The notes beneath the pieces were generated by a model. The model worked only from the letters and a program-made list of their open reading frames with translations, was not told the DNA's origin and did not search any database. Below are positions 10,801-22,064 of a stretch of DNA of 64,000 nt, one piece after another (position 1 is the first letter of the stretch; every line of letters starts with the position of its first letter). The position numbers were made by a program, and so were the translations under genes. The stretch is from positions 105,001 through 169,000 of the forward strand of contig JACEFZ010028143.1 of the NCBI GenBank assembly GCA_014155875.1. The letters are read 5' to 3'. The DNA is from Cepaea nemoralis (taxonomy: Eukaryota; Mollusca; Gastropoda; Stylommatophora; Helicidae).

Positions 10801-11705
10801 GTATTCTTGCAGCAAAAATTGATGTCTCTATTGTCTTAAAGAGTTTCTACCATTAAAAATATGTTGTTGTTTTTTATCTTTGTAGAAGAAGAGTTGTGTT
10901 AAATCAATTACTGTGTCATACATAGAGTAGAGCTAGAATCTGAAGAGTAGGTAGTCTTTTGTCCATTGTCTCATGTGGGATGACTCCTGATAGGAAGTGG
11001 GGCTGAATTAGATTACACTAGAACTTACAAATAAGGACAGATGACGAGGAACCCACCCCGTCCTGTTACACGGAATAACCATTAAAGAATGGAACCGATG
11101 CAAACAGAAAAGGCCACATCTAGCAGAATAAACCATATAGTTGACGGCTGTCGACTACAGGTAAATTTACGCACTCTAATGTTTCCACTATTGCCCTTAA
11201 TTTCCTTAAAGGAGACTGATAACTTAAGCGATTGTCCGGAACATAAAACACGCAACAATAAATAAAGCAATATGACACTAATTTGTGAGAAAGTGTCGAC
11301 GACATTAGCAAGATGCCAACGGCTGCATGGCATTTTGTAGCCGTCGTTTTTATATTTGCTTTCAGTACCTAATCTATCGTTGAGTTTCGCATTTCGTTTA
11401 ATCCACCGTTACTCTTAATGGCGATACTTTTTTATGTGTCCATTGATCTGGGGGAAATTAGAATTGAATTAGGTTAATTAGGTAAAAGTTCGAAGGACAA
11501 TGGCAGGCCGGAATACTATGTTTATTACTACATTGTTCTAATCATGGGCGAGCTGTTTGCTGACTCGCTAATAAAACACGATAATGAGGAAATGTGGAAA
11601 GCCGGACCTAGAATGACGAGATAAAATATAATATAATAATCTGCTGTAATTAGATAATATTTTCAGATTTCGTGTTGGAGATTCTTGGTTTGTTTGTTCT
11701 TGCTC

Positions 11706-11878
11706 AAGTTCTTCTTCTTCTTTTGCTTCTTTGCTTCTTTTGCTGCTTCTTTTGCTTCTTCTTCTTCTTCTTCTTCTTCTTCTTCTTCTTCTTCTTCTTC
11801 TTCTTCTTCTTCTTCTTCTTCTTCTTCTTCTTCTTCTTCTTCTTCTTCTTCTTCTTCTTCTTCTTCTTCTTCTTTTTT
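11706..11878. repeat. (TTC)n microsatellite
   Basis: TTC/CTT triplets, pure from about 11757, with a TTTGC-interrupted start. The peptides read through it are low complexity only. Confidence 0.96.
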
Positions 11879-12036
11879 TCGTCCTATTCTGTGATTTTTC
11901 TTATTCTTCCCTTCCTCTTCTTCATCATGCTCTTCGGACTCCTAATCCCCCTCCATCTTCGTCTTCTTCTTCTCCCGTCTTCTTCTTCTTGTATTTCAGT
12001 ATCCTTTTCTTGACCTGTCTACAACATGTTGGCTCG

Positions 12037-12325
12037 CTTTGAACTCAAGCGTAGCCCATACACGTTTCACCATGTCTAGTGCACTGGAGTGATTTTCGAG
12101 TGTGGCTTACATTTCCCTATTACCAGTGTCCCTTGCCGTCAGGCGAATCCACTCCGATTTCAGAGGTACTTGTAATTTACGTCTGCACATCAAATACGAG
12201 AGGTCAACATTGTTGTCCAACTGACCAATGTATGGGGTTTAATCAGCTACTTTGGCATTAGCACAACGGGTATTTAAGAAGGGTACTCTTGTCCATTCTG
12301 CCACGCTGTCCTCCAACTGTCTAAG
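12037..12325 (-). mobile_element. SINE-2 copy, minus strand
   Basis: Shares blocks with 59095-59333 (CCTATTACCAGTGTCCCT, CTCCGATTTCAGAG, TGTAATTTAC) and, in reverse, with 58020-58275 and 59565-59700. The right end is the antisense of a tRNA-like head (ATTAGCACA, then CTGCCACGCTG). SINE-2 is a tRNA-derived element with pol III A and B box-like motifs, best seen at 58025-58110. Confidence 0.75.
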
Positions 12326-12384
12326 GACGATGGATTATCTACTTCTAATGAGGGAAATTAAACAATTCTACCAAATGAAAATCG

Positions 12385-12530
12385 AGAACATTTTGGATTT
12401 AAATTATTATTCGATTTTACAGAAAAAAACCGGGACAATAGAGCGTCCCGAAAGCTTTTTCTCTGGGACAGTGAATTATTTCATACAAAACCCGGACTGT
12501 CCCGGAAAAAGGGACGCCTGCACATATGTG
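12385..12530. other. Possible DNA-transposon terminus with inverted CCCGG motifs
   Basis: Contains ACCGGGACAATAGAGCGTCCCG and, about 80 bp on, CCCGGACTGTCCCGGAAAAAGGGACG, which can pair with each other and internally. Such blocks are typical of subterminal repeats of DNA transposons, but I cannot define two ends or a target duplication. Low confidence. Confidence 0.25.
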
Positions 12531-12702
12531 GTTCAAATATAATGAAGCGTTAGCAATTGAGCGATTCTAGTCGGTTTTATGCAAATAGACAACTTCGTAT
12601 TAAATTAAAAATTATCGTGGGGAAAACAGATGACCCCCATTCGAACATTACCTGTGACTAATTGTGTTTTAATTGTGTCAGCCGAAGTACTATTCATTTA
12701 TT

Positions 12703-13040
12703 ACCTTCACGTAATATATAACATTGCAGTATGCACCTGACGAGTTGCGGCGAAATATGTTTTAAGAAAGTTAGTTGAGTATCCTTTACATGACGTTGCA
12801 GTAAACATTATTTGCTGTTGTGGTCTCCTGGCAAATTTAACGTTCAGTAGTTTGCCATTCCTTTCTGAACTACCTTCACGTAATATATAACATTGCAGTA
12901 TGCACCTGACGAGTTGCGGCGAAATATGTTTTAAGAAAGTTAGTTGAGTATCCTTTACATGACGTTGCAGTAAACATTATTTGCTGTTGTGGTCTCCTGG
13001 CAAATTTAACGTTCAGTAGTTTGCCATTCCTTTCTGAACT
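12703..13040. repeat. Exact tandem duplication of a 169-bp unit
   Basis: The unit beginning ACCTTCACGTAATATATAAC occupies 12703-12871 and again 12872-13040 with no difference that I can see. It includes about 100 bp of SINE-1 (minus) and about 69 bp of flanking DNA, so the duplication arose after the SINE insertion. Confidence 0.93.
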
Positions 13041-13172
13041 ACCGCCACCCATAACATTTCGTAAAAAACCAATGCAAGACGGTCTGTTGCCAAATCGCCA
13101 GCAGCTGTGTTTTAAACTCGGGTATGTCGGATTACGAACTGCGTCCTTAAACTCTTCGTCAAGGAGCGGCAG
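12768..13172 (-). mobile_element. SINE-1 (minus), 3' half duplicated
   Basis: The tail-side half appears at 12768-12871 and again at 12937-13040, then continues through CCAATGCAAGACGGTCTG to the antisense tRNA-like head near 13100-13170 (GTCGGATTACGAACTGCG). It is full length at its right copy, apart from the duplication. Confidence 0.82.
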
Positions 13173-13232
13173 GCTATAAATCGTGCAACATATTGTTAGT
13201 GGCTCTTGTGTTTACAGTTATGTGTTAGAAAA

Positions 13233-13256
13233 AAACCACACACACATATGCACACG

Positions 13257-13338
<82 letters not shown>
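13233..13338. repeat. (CA)n followed by (GA)n microsatellites
   Basis: CACACA run at 13233-13268, then GAGAGA to 13338. The next 800 bp (13340-14150) show no element I recognise. Confidence 0.95.
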
Positions 13339-13341
<3 letters not shown>

Positions 13342-14158
13342 TAAAATAAAATAAATAAAAAAGAGATAAATAAAAAGACCACGTCACAATAATATAATGA
13401 TAAAAACTGAAAACTGAAATAACAACGAAATAATGGCCACGTTAAACAGACTAAATTGCCGTGTTTTTCACCCACAAGCCTTGTTCGAACAATCTGCCCG
13501 AGAAATAACGTGTCGCTTTTCAATTAAGTAGCATTGGACAGCACTCTTATGACTGCCTATTCAGTTCGGACAATAGCACTGAAAATAGAACATTGAAGTA
13601 TGAAGAATCTGAAGCAGATTAAAATCTATTCAAAATACCGCAGTGTATCTATTCATCTGAAGACTTGTTTTGTGGAGTGGGTTGATTGGAGGTCGAGGGG
13701 TTAGTTCAGGCGAAGAGTAAATATGTCGGTTAGTTTATGAAAGATAAAGTCCCTAGTTGAGTGATATAAGGCGAATACAATAGTTTCTTGGACAAATAAA
13801 GAGGTCAATCCTAAGGGAGAACGAACGAACGAACGAAATTTATTTTCAAAGCGTCAAGAAATCAAAATGCAGGCCCGTTTAATATTTTGCCCTTTTTATC
13901 TCTCGGCTGTATTACGTTGTTTCATTCATACAGTTTTCGTTAATTTATTATTTCATTCATACGTCACGTCTGAGGCCTATCGAGTACAAGAACATCAACA
14001 ACAACATCAATAAATGCATTACAAAGGCATGGGAAATATGCAAAAGCCAATACGTATCTCACTACTATTAATTATTGATGCGGCAATTTCTATTAGCTAA
14101 GGGACAGGTAAATGTACCGTTTCCTTGAAATGATAAGAAGGTTAATCATAAAGGAAAT

Positions 14159-14161
14159 GCC

Positions 14162-14256
<95 letters not shown>

Positions 14257-14280
14257 ACGAACGAACGAACGAACGAACTT
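14159..14280. repeat. (CAGA)n followed by (ACGA)n
   Basis: About 24 CAGA units, then five ACGA-type units. A short (ACGA)n run also occurs at 13820-13838. Confidence 0.96.
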
Positions 14281-14321
14281 TATTTGTTTTTATTTATATT
14301 ACTTATATATTGTTTAATTTG

Positions 14322-14425
14322 TGAACGGTTAGTAGTATGACTCTTCGCTGGCTGTTGAACAAGGGGACAGGACGCTTATGGGAATGTCTGAGTGCAGTGA
14401 TATCGGTTCTTAGCTCAGCTCAGAT
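14322..14425 (+). mobile_element. RNH-D LINE 3'-terminal fragment, plus
   Basis: GGTTAGTAGTATGACTCTTCGCTGGCTGTTGAAC and the following AATGTCTGAGTGCAGTGATATCGG match the RNH-D 3' ends at 32195-32290 and 35780-35860. Only the last 100 bp are present, as expected of a strongly 5'-truncated LINE. Confidence 0.8.
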
Positions 14426-14459
14426 TTCCGATATTTAAATACGATATTTACTAATGCAG

Positions 14460-14612
14460 TAGGCTTGACCATGAGTATTCAAGCACCGGCGCATACACTT
14501 CCGGTGCTCTAAGTGCAGCGTACGAGGTTAATTTTCTACACTGGTCAGTTGCACTGAAACGTTGATTGCTCGTCCAGAAAGTAATGTCAAACTACATTAC
14601 GAACAATTGTCT
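14460..14612 (+). mobile_element. SINE-2 fragment, plus
   Basis: CTACACTGGTCAGTTGCACTGAAACGTTGA and CTCGTCCAGAAAG align with 58097-58145 of the better SINE-2 copy. The tRNA-like head is badly decayed. Confidence 0.5.
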
Positions 14613-14854
14613 AGAAAAGCAAGCTCTGTTTAGGGTTGATGGCAAATGTTACGCAACTTTTCATATTTCATAATTAGAAAAAAGAAAAGTGCCGAAGCCT
14701 AAGCTTGCTATGGTCTGCGATTTGTTAGGGCCGTAACATTTTGTAGGCCTCAATGCATGGAGGAAATAGGTGAGCACTCTTTCCCTCACTTAGCGGGCGA
14801 CCAGTCAAGAGTCATATGCCTCTATATGTATTGCATTATTTTCTGCTACCTTGG

Positions 14855-15100
14855 AATCTCCGTGGCCAACTGGTTAAACAGTTTACCTTGCTCTCTGATG
14901 GTTGTGGTTTCGATTCCAGGATACGTTACTCGGTTCACGAATGCTATTTTCTCGGAGACTCCCGGTGATCGTCGCTGGAGCTATAAAGTTCGTGCTCTGT
15001 GTGACGCCTACTGCTGACCGCCGTGTGGATAGAGGCCGAGTTATATAGGATAAAACCCGGTGCAATGAAGTCGATTTTCTTTGCTTTTCAACCATTTACA
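14855..15100 (+). mobile_element. SINE-3: tRNA-derived element, plus
   Basis: A tRNA-like head contains an A-box-like TGGCCAACTGG at about 14872 and a B-box-like GGTTTCGATTCC about 45 bp on, at near-tRNA spacing. A unique body follows, including CCCGGTGATCGTCGCTGGAG, to about 15100. Only one copy is in the window, so the 3' end is uncertain. It is not a functional tRNA: the acceptor stem does not pair. Confidence 0.5.
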
Positions 15101-15159
15101 TCCTCTCTGCTACCGATGTTCTTCTATATGACTACAGTAACAATTATGTGCTAGTTTTG

Positions 15160-16812
15160 TAATATTCCCCTCTCTTGTTGTATTCCCTTCTCTTGTAGTA
15201 TTCCTCTCTCTTTTAGTAATCCCCTCTTTTGTAGTATTCCCCTCTCTTGTAGTATTTCCATCTCTTGTAGTATTCCCCTCTCTTGTAGTATTCCCCTCTC
15301 TTGTAGTATTCCCCTCTCTTGTAGTATTCCCCTCTCATGTAGTATTCCCCTCTCTTGTAGTATTCCCCTCTCTTGTAGTATTCCCTCTCGTGTAGTATTC
15401 CCCTCTCGTGTAGTATTCCCCTCTCTTGTAGTATTCCCCTGTCTTGTAGTATTGCACTCTCTAGTAGTATTTCCCTCTATTGTAGTATTCCCCTCTCTTA
15501 TAGTATTCACTCTCTTGTAGTATTCCCCTTTCGTGAAGTAATCCCCTCTCTTGTAGTATTCCCATCTATTGTAGTATTCCCCTATCTTGAAGTATTCCCC
15601 TCTCTTGTAGTATTCCCCTCTCTTTTAGTATTCCCATCTATTGTAGTATTCCTCTTTCATGTAGTATTCTCTCTCGTGTAGTATTCCCCTCTCGTGTAGT
15701 ATTCCCTCTCGTGTAGTATTCCCATCTCGTGTAGTATTCCCCTCCCAGTAGTATTCCCCTCTCCAGTAGTATTCCCCTCTCCAGTAGTATTCCCCTCTCC
15801 AGTAGTATTCCCCTCTCCAGTATTACTCCCCTCCCCAGTAGTATTCCCCTCTCTTGTAGTATTCCCCTCTCTTGTAGTATTCCCCTCTCTTGTAGTATTC
15901 CCCTCTCTTGTAGTATTCCTCTCTCGTGAAGTAATCCCCTCTCTTTTAGTATTCCCATCTATTGTAGTATTCCTCTTTCATGTAGTATACCCTCTCGTGT
16001 AGTATTCCCCTCTCGTGTAGTATTCCCCTCTCCAGTAGTATTCCCCTCTCCAGTAGTATTCCCCTCTCCAGTAGTATTCCCCTCTCCAGTAGTATTCCCC
16101 TCTCTAGTAGTATTCCCCTCTCCAGTAGTATTCCCCTCTCTTGTAGTATTCACTCTCTTGTAGTATTCCTCTCTCGTGAAGTAATCCCCTCTCTTTTAGT
16201 ATTCCCATCTATTGTAGTATTCCTCTTTCATGCAGTATTCCCTCTCGTGTAGTATTCCCTCTCGTGTAGTATTCCCCTCTCGTGTAGTATTCCCCTCTCG
16301 TGTAGTATTTCCCTCTCCAGTAGTATTCCCCTCTCCAGTAGTATTCCCCTCTCCAGTAGTATTCCTCTCTCTTGTAGTATTCCCCTCTCTTGTAGTATTC
16401 ACTCTCTTGTAGTATTCCTCTCTCGTGAAGTAATCCCCTCTCTTTTAGTATTCCCATCTATTGTAGTATTCCTCTTTCATGTAGTATTCCCTCTCGTGTA
16501 GTATTCCCCTCTCCAGTAGTATTCCCCTCTCCAGTAGTATTCCCCTCTCCAGTAGTATTCCCCTCTCTAGTAGTATTCCCCTCTCCAGTAGTATTCCTCT
16601 CTCTTGTAGTATTCCCCTCTCTTGTAGTATTCACTCTCTTGTAGTATTCCTCTCTCGTGAAGTAATCCCCTCTCTTTTAGTATTCTCATCTATTGTAGTA
16701 TTCCTCTTTCATGTAGTATTCCCTCTCGTGTAGTATTCCCCTCTCGTGTAGTATTCCCTCTCGTGTAGTATTCCCCTCTCCAGTAGTATTCCCCTCTCCA
16801 GTAGTATTTCCC
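15160..16812. repeat. 18-bp minisatellite array, about 1.65 kb
   Basis: Unit TAGTATTCCCCTCTCTTG and variants (CTCTCCAG, CTCTCGTG, CTCTTTTA endings), roughly 90 copies. Blocks marked CTCTCGTGAAGTAATCC recur at 15921, 16171, 16420 and 16652, a higher-order period of about 230-250 bp. Because 18 is a multiple of 3, long open frames arise on both strands ('GNTTREGNTTRE'); these are repeat artefacts. Confidence 0.96.
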
Positions 16813-17119
16813 CTGGTTAAATATATTTGGTAACAGATTCAGTGCCAAACAAACAGTAGGTTTGGACCAAACACAAATGGATGGCAGAACACGGGAAGTA
16901 GGGATGTGTCACAGCTTTGTCTTACAAGCTGTCAGTGTGATAACTGCATGTTGTATTATAACGTAATAACCAAATGTCAGCTATATATAACCACATGGCA
17001 GATGCTGGAAGTCGTTTAAGACAATTTATCATCGCATGGTACATAATCAGTTAACCATTGTATCCCTACCTCCTGGCATGCTTTGGTTGCTTTAACTTGT
17101 ATATTATCAATGCTTGGAG

Positions 17120-17275
17120 TTTTGTTGTTCTTCTTTTTCTTCATATGCCCTTTATTCCCCAATAGGGCAGAGGTCCTCAGCCAAACCACGCCCAGCCGCT
17201 AGGCAATTTTACATTCAGTACTTTTCCACGGTATCTTTTTCTGCTTAGTCCATGTTAATCTCCATCTTTTTCATC
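17120..17275 (-). mobile_element. LINE 3' UTR fragment (RTE-H), minus
   Basis: GTTCTTCTTTTTCTTCATATGCCC followed by AATAGGGCAGAGGTCC and GCCGCTAGGC reads, in reverse, as a conserved 3' end with a GAA-rich tail. It abuts a second LINE terminus at 17276. Single copy here, so the family is not named. Confidence 0.4.
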
Positions 17276-17425
17276 TTCTACGTTCATCCGGAGAGTTTTT
17301 TCGGACGTGATTGCGTTGTGTCGTTTTCAGCAGAGCTGCGTTCGTGCGCCGTTAGAACGTTACATCCGACTTCTGCGGACGTTTGTTGACCGGGTTAGCC
17401 TTCCCGGGTGACCACTTTAATCAAA
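17276..17425 (-). mobile_element. RNH-C LINE 3' end, minus
   Basis: The reverse complement contains CCCGGGAAGGCTAACCCGGTC and TCCGGATGAACGTAGAAGA, matching 48868-49000 at the 3' end of the RNH-C LINE. Antisense, 5'-truncated to about 150 bp. Confidence 0.75.
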
Positions 17426-17479
17426 AATTCCTTCTATTGTAGTCACATTCAAGTGCCTAAATTTTCCTATCGAGTTATT

Positions 17480-17808
17480 GCGAAATGGTCCGTGACTTAC
17501 AACCGTATATTGTCACGGGAAGGTCCATGACTTACAACCGTATGTTGTCACGGGAAGGTCCGTGACTTACAACCGTATATTATCATGGGAAGGTCCATGA
17601 CTTACAACCGTATGTTGTCACGGGAAGGTCCATGACTTACAACCGTATGTTGTCACGGGAAGGTCCGTGACTTACAACCGTATATTATCATGGGAAGGTC
17701 CATGACTTACAACCGTATGTTGTCACGGGAAGGTCCGTGACTTACAACCGTATATTATCATGGGAAGGTCCATGACTTACAACCGTATGTTGTCACGGGA
17801 AAGATGTT
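17480..17808. repeat. 35-bp minisatellite, about 9 copies
   Basis: Unit AAGGTCCGTGACTTACAACC plus GTATATTATCATGGG. Two variants (GTCACGGG and ATCATGGG) alternate, with 'CCATGACTTAC' and 'CCGTGACTTAC' linked to them. Confidence 0.95.
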
Positions 17809-17844
17809 TGTTTCTCAAGAATGGTCTGTAACTTGTTTGCTGGT

Positions 17845-18090
17845 GTTGTGCCATCTCATCTTGTTCCTCTTGTACCTTGCGGTGTCCAGGTGAAACACAA
17901 ATTAGCGGGAGAGTTACCGCCCATCACCTTATCTTGTTATTCTTGCACCCTGCGGCGTAGAGGTAAAGCTGAAACAGCGGGAGAATGCCTGTCCATCATC
18001 TTATCTTGTTCCTCTTGTACCTTGCGTTGTAGAGGTAAAGCATAAACTGCGGAAGAATGACCGTCGATTGTCTCATTTTGTTCTAGTTCT
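17845..18090 (-). repeat. 72-bp tandem repeat made from tail-F LINE 3' end
   Basis: Three units start at about 17850, 17922 and 17994, each with CTTGTACCTTGCGGTGT or a variant, followed by a GAGGTAAAGC-type block. A fourth partial unit starts at 18064. The unit is the antisense tail-F sequence also found at 10575 and 59020. Confidence 0.85.
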
Positions 18091-19748
18091 ATACTACCAG
18101 AGTGTGTGCTATAGGTTCTATATACTACCAATGTGTGTGTTATAGGTTCTATATACTACCTATGTGTGTGCTATAGGTTCTATATACTACCAATGTGTGT
18201 GCTATAGGTTCTATATACTACCTCTGAGTACTATAGGTTCTATATACTACCTCTGTGTGTGTTATAGGTTCTATATACTACCTCTGTGTGTTTGTTATAG
18301 GTTCTACATACTACCTCTGTGTGTGTGCTATAGCTTCTATATACTACCTCTGTGTGTGTGCTATAGGTTCTATTTACTACCCATGTGTGTTTGTTATAGG
18401 TTCTATATACTACATATGTGTGTGCTATGGGTTCTATATACTACCAATGTGTGTGCTATAAGTTCTATTTACTACCTCTGTGTGTTTTATATAGGTTCTA
18501 TATACTACATCTGTGTGTGTGCTATAGGCTATATATACTACCTCTGTGTGCTATAGATTATATATACTACCTCTGTGTGTGCCAAAGTTTCTTTATACTA
18601 CATATGTGTGTGCTATAGGTTCTATTTACTACCTTTGTGTGTGTGCTATAGGTTCTATATACTACCTATGTGTGTGCTATAGGTTATATATACTACCTGT
18701 GTGTGTGCTATAGGTTATATATACTACCTCTGTGTGCTATAAGTTATATATACTACCTCTGTGTGTGCTATATGGACTATATACTACCTGTTTGTGTGCT
18801 ATAGACTATATATGCTACCTCTGTGTGTGTTATAGGCTCTATATACTACATGTGTGTGTGCGCTATAGGTTCTATATACTACCTGTGTGTGTTTGCTATA
18901 GGTTCTATATACAACCTCTGTGTGCGCTATAGGTTCTATATACTACCTATATGTGTGCTATAGGTTCTATATACTATCTTCGTATGTGTGCCATATGATC
19001 TATATACTACCTATGTGTGTGCTATAGGTTTTATATACTACCTCTGAGTGTGTACTATTGGTTCTAAATACTACCTTCGTGTGTGTGCCATAGGATCTAT
19101 ATACTACCTCTGTGTGTGCTATAGGTTTTATATACTACCTCTGAGTGTGTACTATTGGTTCTAAATACTACCTTCGTGTGTGTGCCATAGGATCTATATA
19201 CTATCTCTGTGTGTGCCATAGGCTCTATATACTACCTGTGTGTGTGTGCTATAGGTTCTATATACTACCTCTGTATGTGCTACATTGTCTATATACTACC
19301 TCTGTGTGTGCTATAGATTCTATATACTACCTCTGTATGTGCTACATTGTCTATATACTACCTCTGTGTGTGCTATAGATTCTATATACTACCTCTGTGT
19401 GTGCTATAGCTTTTATATACTACCTCTGTGTGTGCTATAGGTTCTATATACTACCTCTCTGTGTGTGCTATAGATTCTATATACTACCTCTGTGTGTGCT
19501 ATAGGTTCTATATACTACCTCTCTGTGTGTGCTATAGATTCTATATACTACCTCTGTATGTGCTACATTGTCTATATACTACCTCTGTGTGTGCTATAGA
19601 TTCTATATACTACCTCTGCGTGTGTGCTATAGCTTCTATATACTACCTCTGTGTGTGCTATAGGTTCTATATACTACCTCTCTGTGTGTGTGCTATAGCT
19701 TTTATATACGACCTGTGTGTGTGTGCTATACGTTCTATATGCTAGCTC
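18090..19748. repeat. Approximately 30-bp minisatellite array, 1.65 kb
   Basis: Unit CTATAGGTTCTATATACTACC plus TCTGTGTGTG; more than 50 copies with length variants of 28-33 bp. Peptides such as 'CAIGSIYYLCV' in this stretch come from the repeat. Confidence 0.96.
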
Positions 19749-19810
19749 TGCATTGCAATGGCCAGTCTACGTCTGAATTCTTGTGAATAGTTTTCAATGT
19801 TTTTGATATT

Positions 19811-20046
19811 CTGGGGTGGTTGTAAAGTCTCACTACACTTTGTATGTAGAACAAATTTGAAAACTGAAGTACACGATGTCATAGAAATGTGCTCCACAGT
19901 CCATCGTGAAGCAATATACTGCGATTGGCTGTCGTCTGATGGAGTAATTCTTTGAACACCAAACAGAATTGTGTTATCAACAAAAGAAAGAATGTTTTCA
20001 AATGTGTTCTACATACAAAGGGTATTGAAACTTTACAAACACCCGG
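19811..20046. mobile_element. Foldback/MITE-like element with about 53-bp inverted repeats
   Basis: The left arm 19811-19863 (CTGGGGTGGTTGTAAAGTCT...) and the right arm 19994-20046 are inverted repeats: the reverse of the right arm reads CCGGGTGTTTGTAAAGTTTC and both continue through TTTGTATGTAGAACA. Total length is about 236 bp with a 130-bp spacer and a TA next to each end. This fits a non-autonomous Tc1/mariner-type element, mobilised in trans. No transposase is encoded. Confidence 0.75.
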
Positions 20047-20389
20047 TACAAAGACATTTTGTGGCATTTTAATTTTTACATATTTAACACTTTTACAGAT
20101 CTTGTCTTGATTAGCACTCCATGCAGAAAGCAAACATCCACTATCAACTAGTACCTATTCTTTGACATCCACATATCAACATGCAAACGAAAAACAAAGA
20201 AGCTGATAGATGCTTTATTCGTCCCGGGGCTGTGTCACTAGTGCCGAACATGGGTAATCCTAGAAACACATAGGCGTAAAATCACATTATGTGAAATTAT
20301 ATGCATGAGAAACGCAGCTGGAAAAACAGGAAGAGATAGAGAGACAAATGAGAAACTAAGAACAAGTGTAGGGATAACACCTATTACTG

Positions 20390-20664
20390 ACTTGTAGAAC
20401 ACCAAAGAATTAAATGGTTCGGACATTTAGCTAGGATGGAACAAGGTCACTCAGCGGATAAAGCGTTTTACATGTGAATATGGTGATACAAGAGAGGACG
20501 ACCCAGGAAGAGTTGGTTAGATGGAGGACAAGAGACACTGAAGACATCAAATATGATATTGGCAACATGACAAGCGAAACAAAATTACATCTGCCTCCTC
20601 TCTGCAACAGACAATTACATCTGCCTCTTCTCTGCAACGCTTCATGGCAAAAGCAGTTGGATAC
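20390..20664 (+). mobile_element. RTE-like LINE 3' fragment (RTE-K), plus
   Basis: Reads 'VEHQRIKWFGHLARME' at about 20396-20445 and 'RGRPRKSWLDGGQE' at 20490-20535, the hallmark C-terminal tail of RTE-type ORFs, with frame breaks between. ACAATTACATCTGCCTC is tandemly repeated (about 30-bp unit, 20580-20640). It ends at a GAA tract, as the other RTE-like copies do. Confidence 0.65.
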
Positions 20665-20820
20665 ATGAAGAAGAAGAAGAAGAAGAAGAAGAAAAGAAGA
20701 AGAAGAAGAAGAAGAAGAAGAAGAAGAAGAAGAAGAAGAAGAAGAAGAAGAAGAAGAAGAAGAAGAAGAAGAAGAAGAAGAAGGTGGAGGAGGAGGAGGA
20801 GGAGGAGGAGGAGGAGGAGA
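20665..20820. repeat. (GAA)n then (GGA)n microsatellite
   Basis: GAA triplets to about 20782, then GGA triplets to 20818, directly after the RTE-K 3' end. The next 680 bp (20830-21500) are AT-rich and contain nothing I recognise. Confidence 0.96.
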
Positions 20821-21503
20821 TTAGCACTCGAAGAAGAGCGGAGACGAGCATTTTCATATTTTCTGAATGTATTTATCAAGTTATTTCAACAGCTTAAGGT
20901 GTTATCCAACACTTGAAACTTCATATTTATATGTAAACTTCATATCTCAATCAATTATCCAACAATTTGATAGAAATCAAAAAGACAGCTGCGCAATAGA
21001 AAGATGTAACCTGAAGGCCTGTTTTTTTTTTTTTTAAATGTGAGATAACACATTTCCCCCCAGTAATTCTTATGCACTAAAACGTAAAAATACAACAAAA
21101 ATATTCTAAACAAAAATCAACACTTACTTTTTATAGAAGAAATGTCGTATGATCTTGAATTTGCTCGCCAAATTAGATAAAAATGGGAAATTAATTTTTC
21201 TCGATGAATTTGCTAGCTAAATTAGATTAAAACTGAACTTTTTGGGTGGTTTTTGTGGTCTTATGCTATTAAACTTGGAGGCAACTGTTAGTTTCGTGTT
21301 GTTATTTGTTATCAAGAACCGATACCTCTTTTATACCCTTTTCCAACAAATCGTGGTGCGTGTCACGTGATCTATAAATTCCCGCGTGCAGTATGACGCA
21401 AAGACATGCTCATTTGTCATTGGTTCCTTGGTGGCGAAGACCTGTGAACGCGATCACCGATTGATTTATTTGTGGTTGGCTGTTTTTCAAAGACTGAAGA
21501 TTA

Positions 21504-21504
<1 letters not shown>

Positions 21505-21540
<36 letters not shown>
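21505..21540. repeat. 36-base G homopolymer
   Basis: An uninterrupted G run. Such runs can form quadruplexes and are also a known site of sequencing and assembly length error. Confidence 0.95.
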
Positions 21541-21541
<1 letters not shown>

Positions 21542-21859
21542 AAGAGGACGGTAAGACTTTACTGAAGACTAAGTGAACGCATTTTAATGCAGCTGACGAA
21601 ATGCTGTTGCAGACACAGTATTGATACATAATAAGCAACTCATTATTGGACATAGCAATGTGTAGTAACAGCGTTGAGAATATAACAGAAGTTTGCAGTG
21701 GGTAGCTAAAATAGGATTGCCTAGGTTGAAATTAGGAGTGTTTTGAGATAAGACACCGAGACAAAATAAATCAGGGTTGGTACAACTTATAACTGGGCCT
21801 AGAACGTTTGTTTGTGTCTGTCTTAAGATATATGTTTGTCAAACATTAATTATTACATA

Positions 21860-22020
21860 TCTTCTTCTTGGTCTTGTTCTTCTTGTTCTTTTTCTTGTTC
21901 TTGTTCTTGTTCTTGTTCTTCTTCTTCTTCTTCTTCTTCTTTTCTTCTTCTTCTTTTTTCTTTTTCTTCCTTCTTTTTTCGTCTATTATTTTTTGTTTCT
22001 ATTTTTAGTTTACAATCAGT

Positions 22021-22064
<44 letters not shown>

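Noticed and set aside
15151..16457. Several 60-119 residue frames with a 'GNTTREGNTTRE' or 'GILQERGILQER' period
   Set aside because: The 18-bp minisatellite unit is a multiple of three and lacks stops; unit changes shift the frame freely, so no coding constraint is visible.
15160..16812. Regular short repeats considered as a CRISPR array
   Set aside because: Units are contiguous with no unique spacers, and the genome is eukaryotic. The same reasoning applies to the 35-, 45- and 48-bp arrays.
18164..19745. Frames with a 'CAIGSIYYLCV' period resembling small membrane peptides
   Set aside because: Product of the roughly 30-bp repeat; unit length varies between 28 and 33 bp and the frame changes repeatedly.
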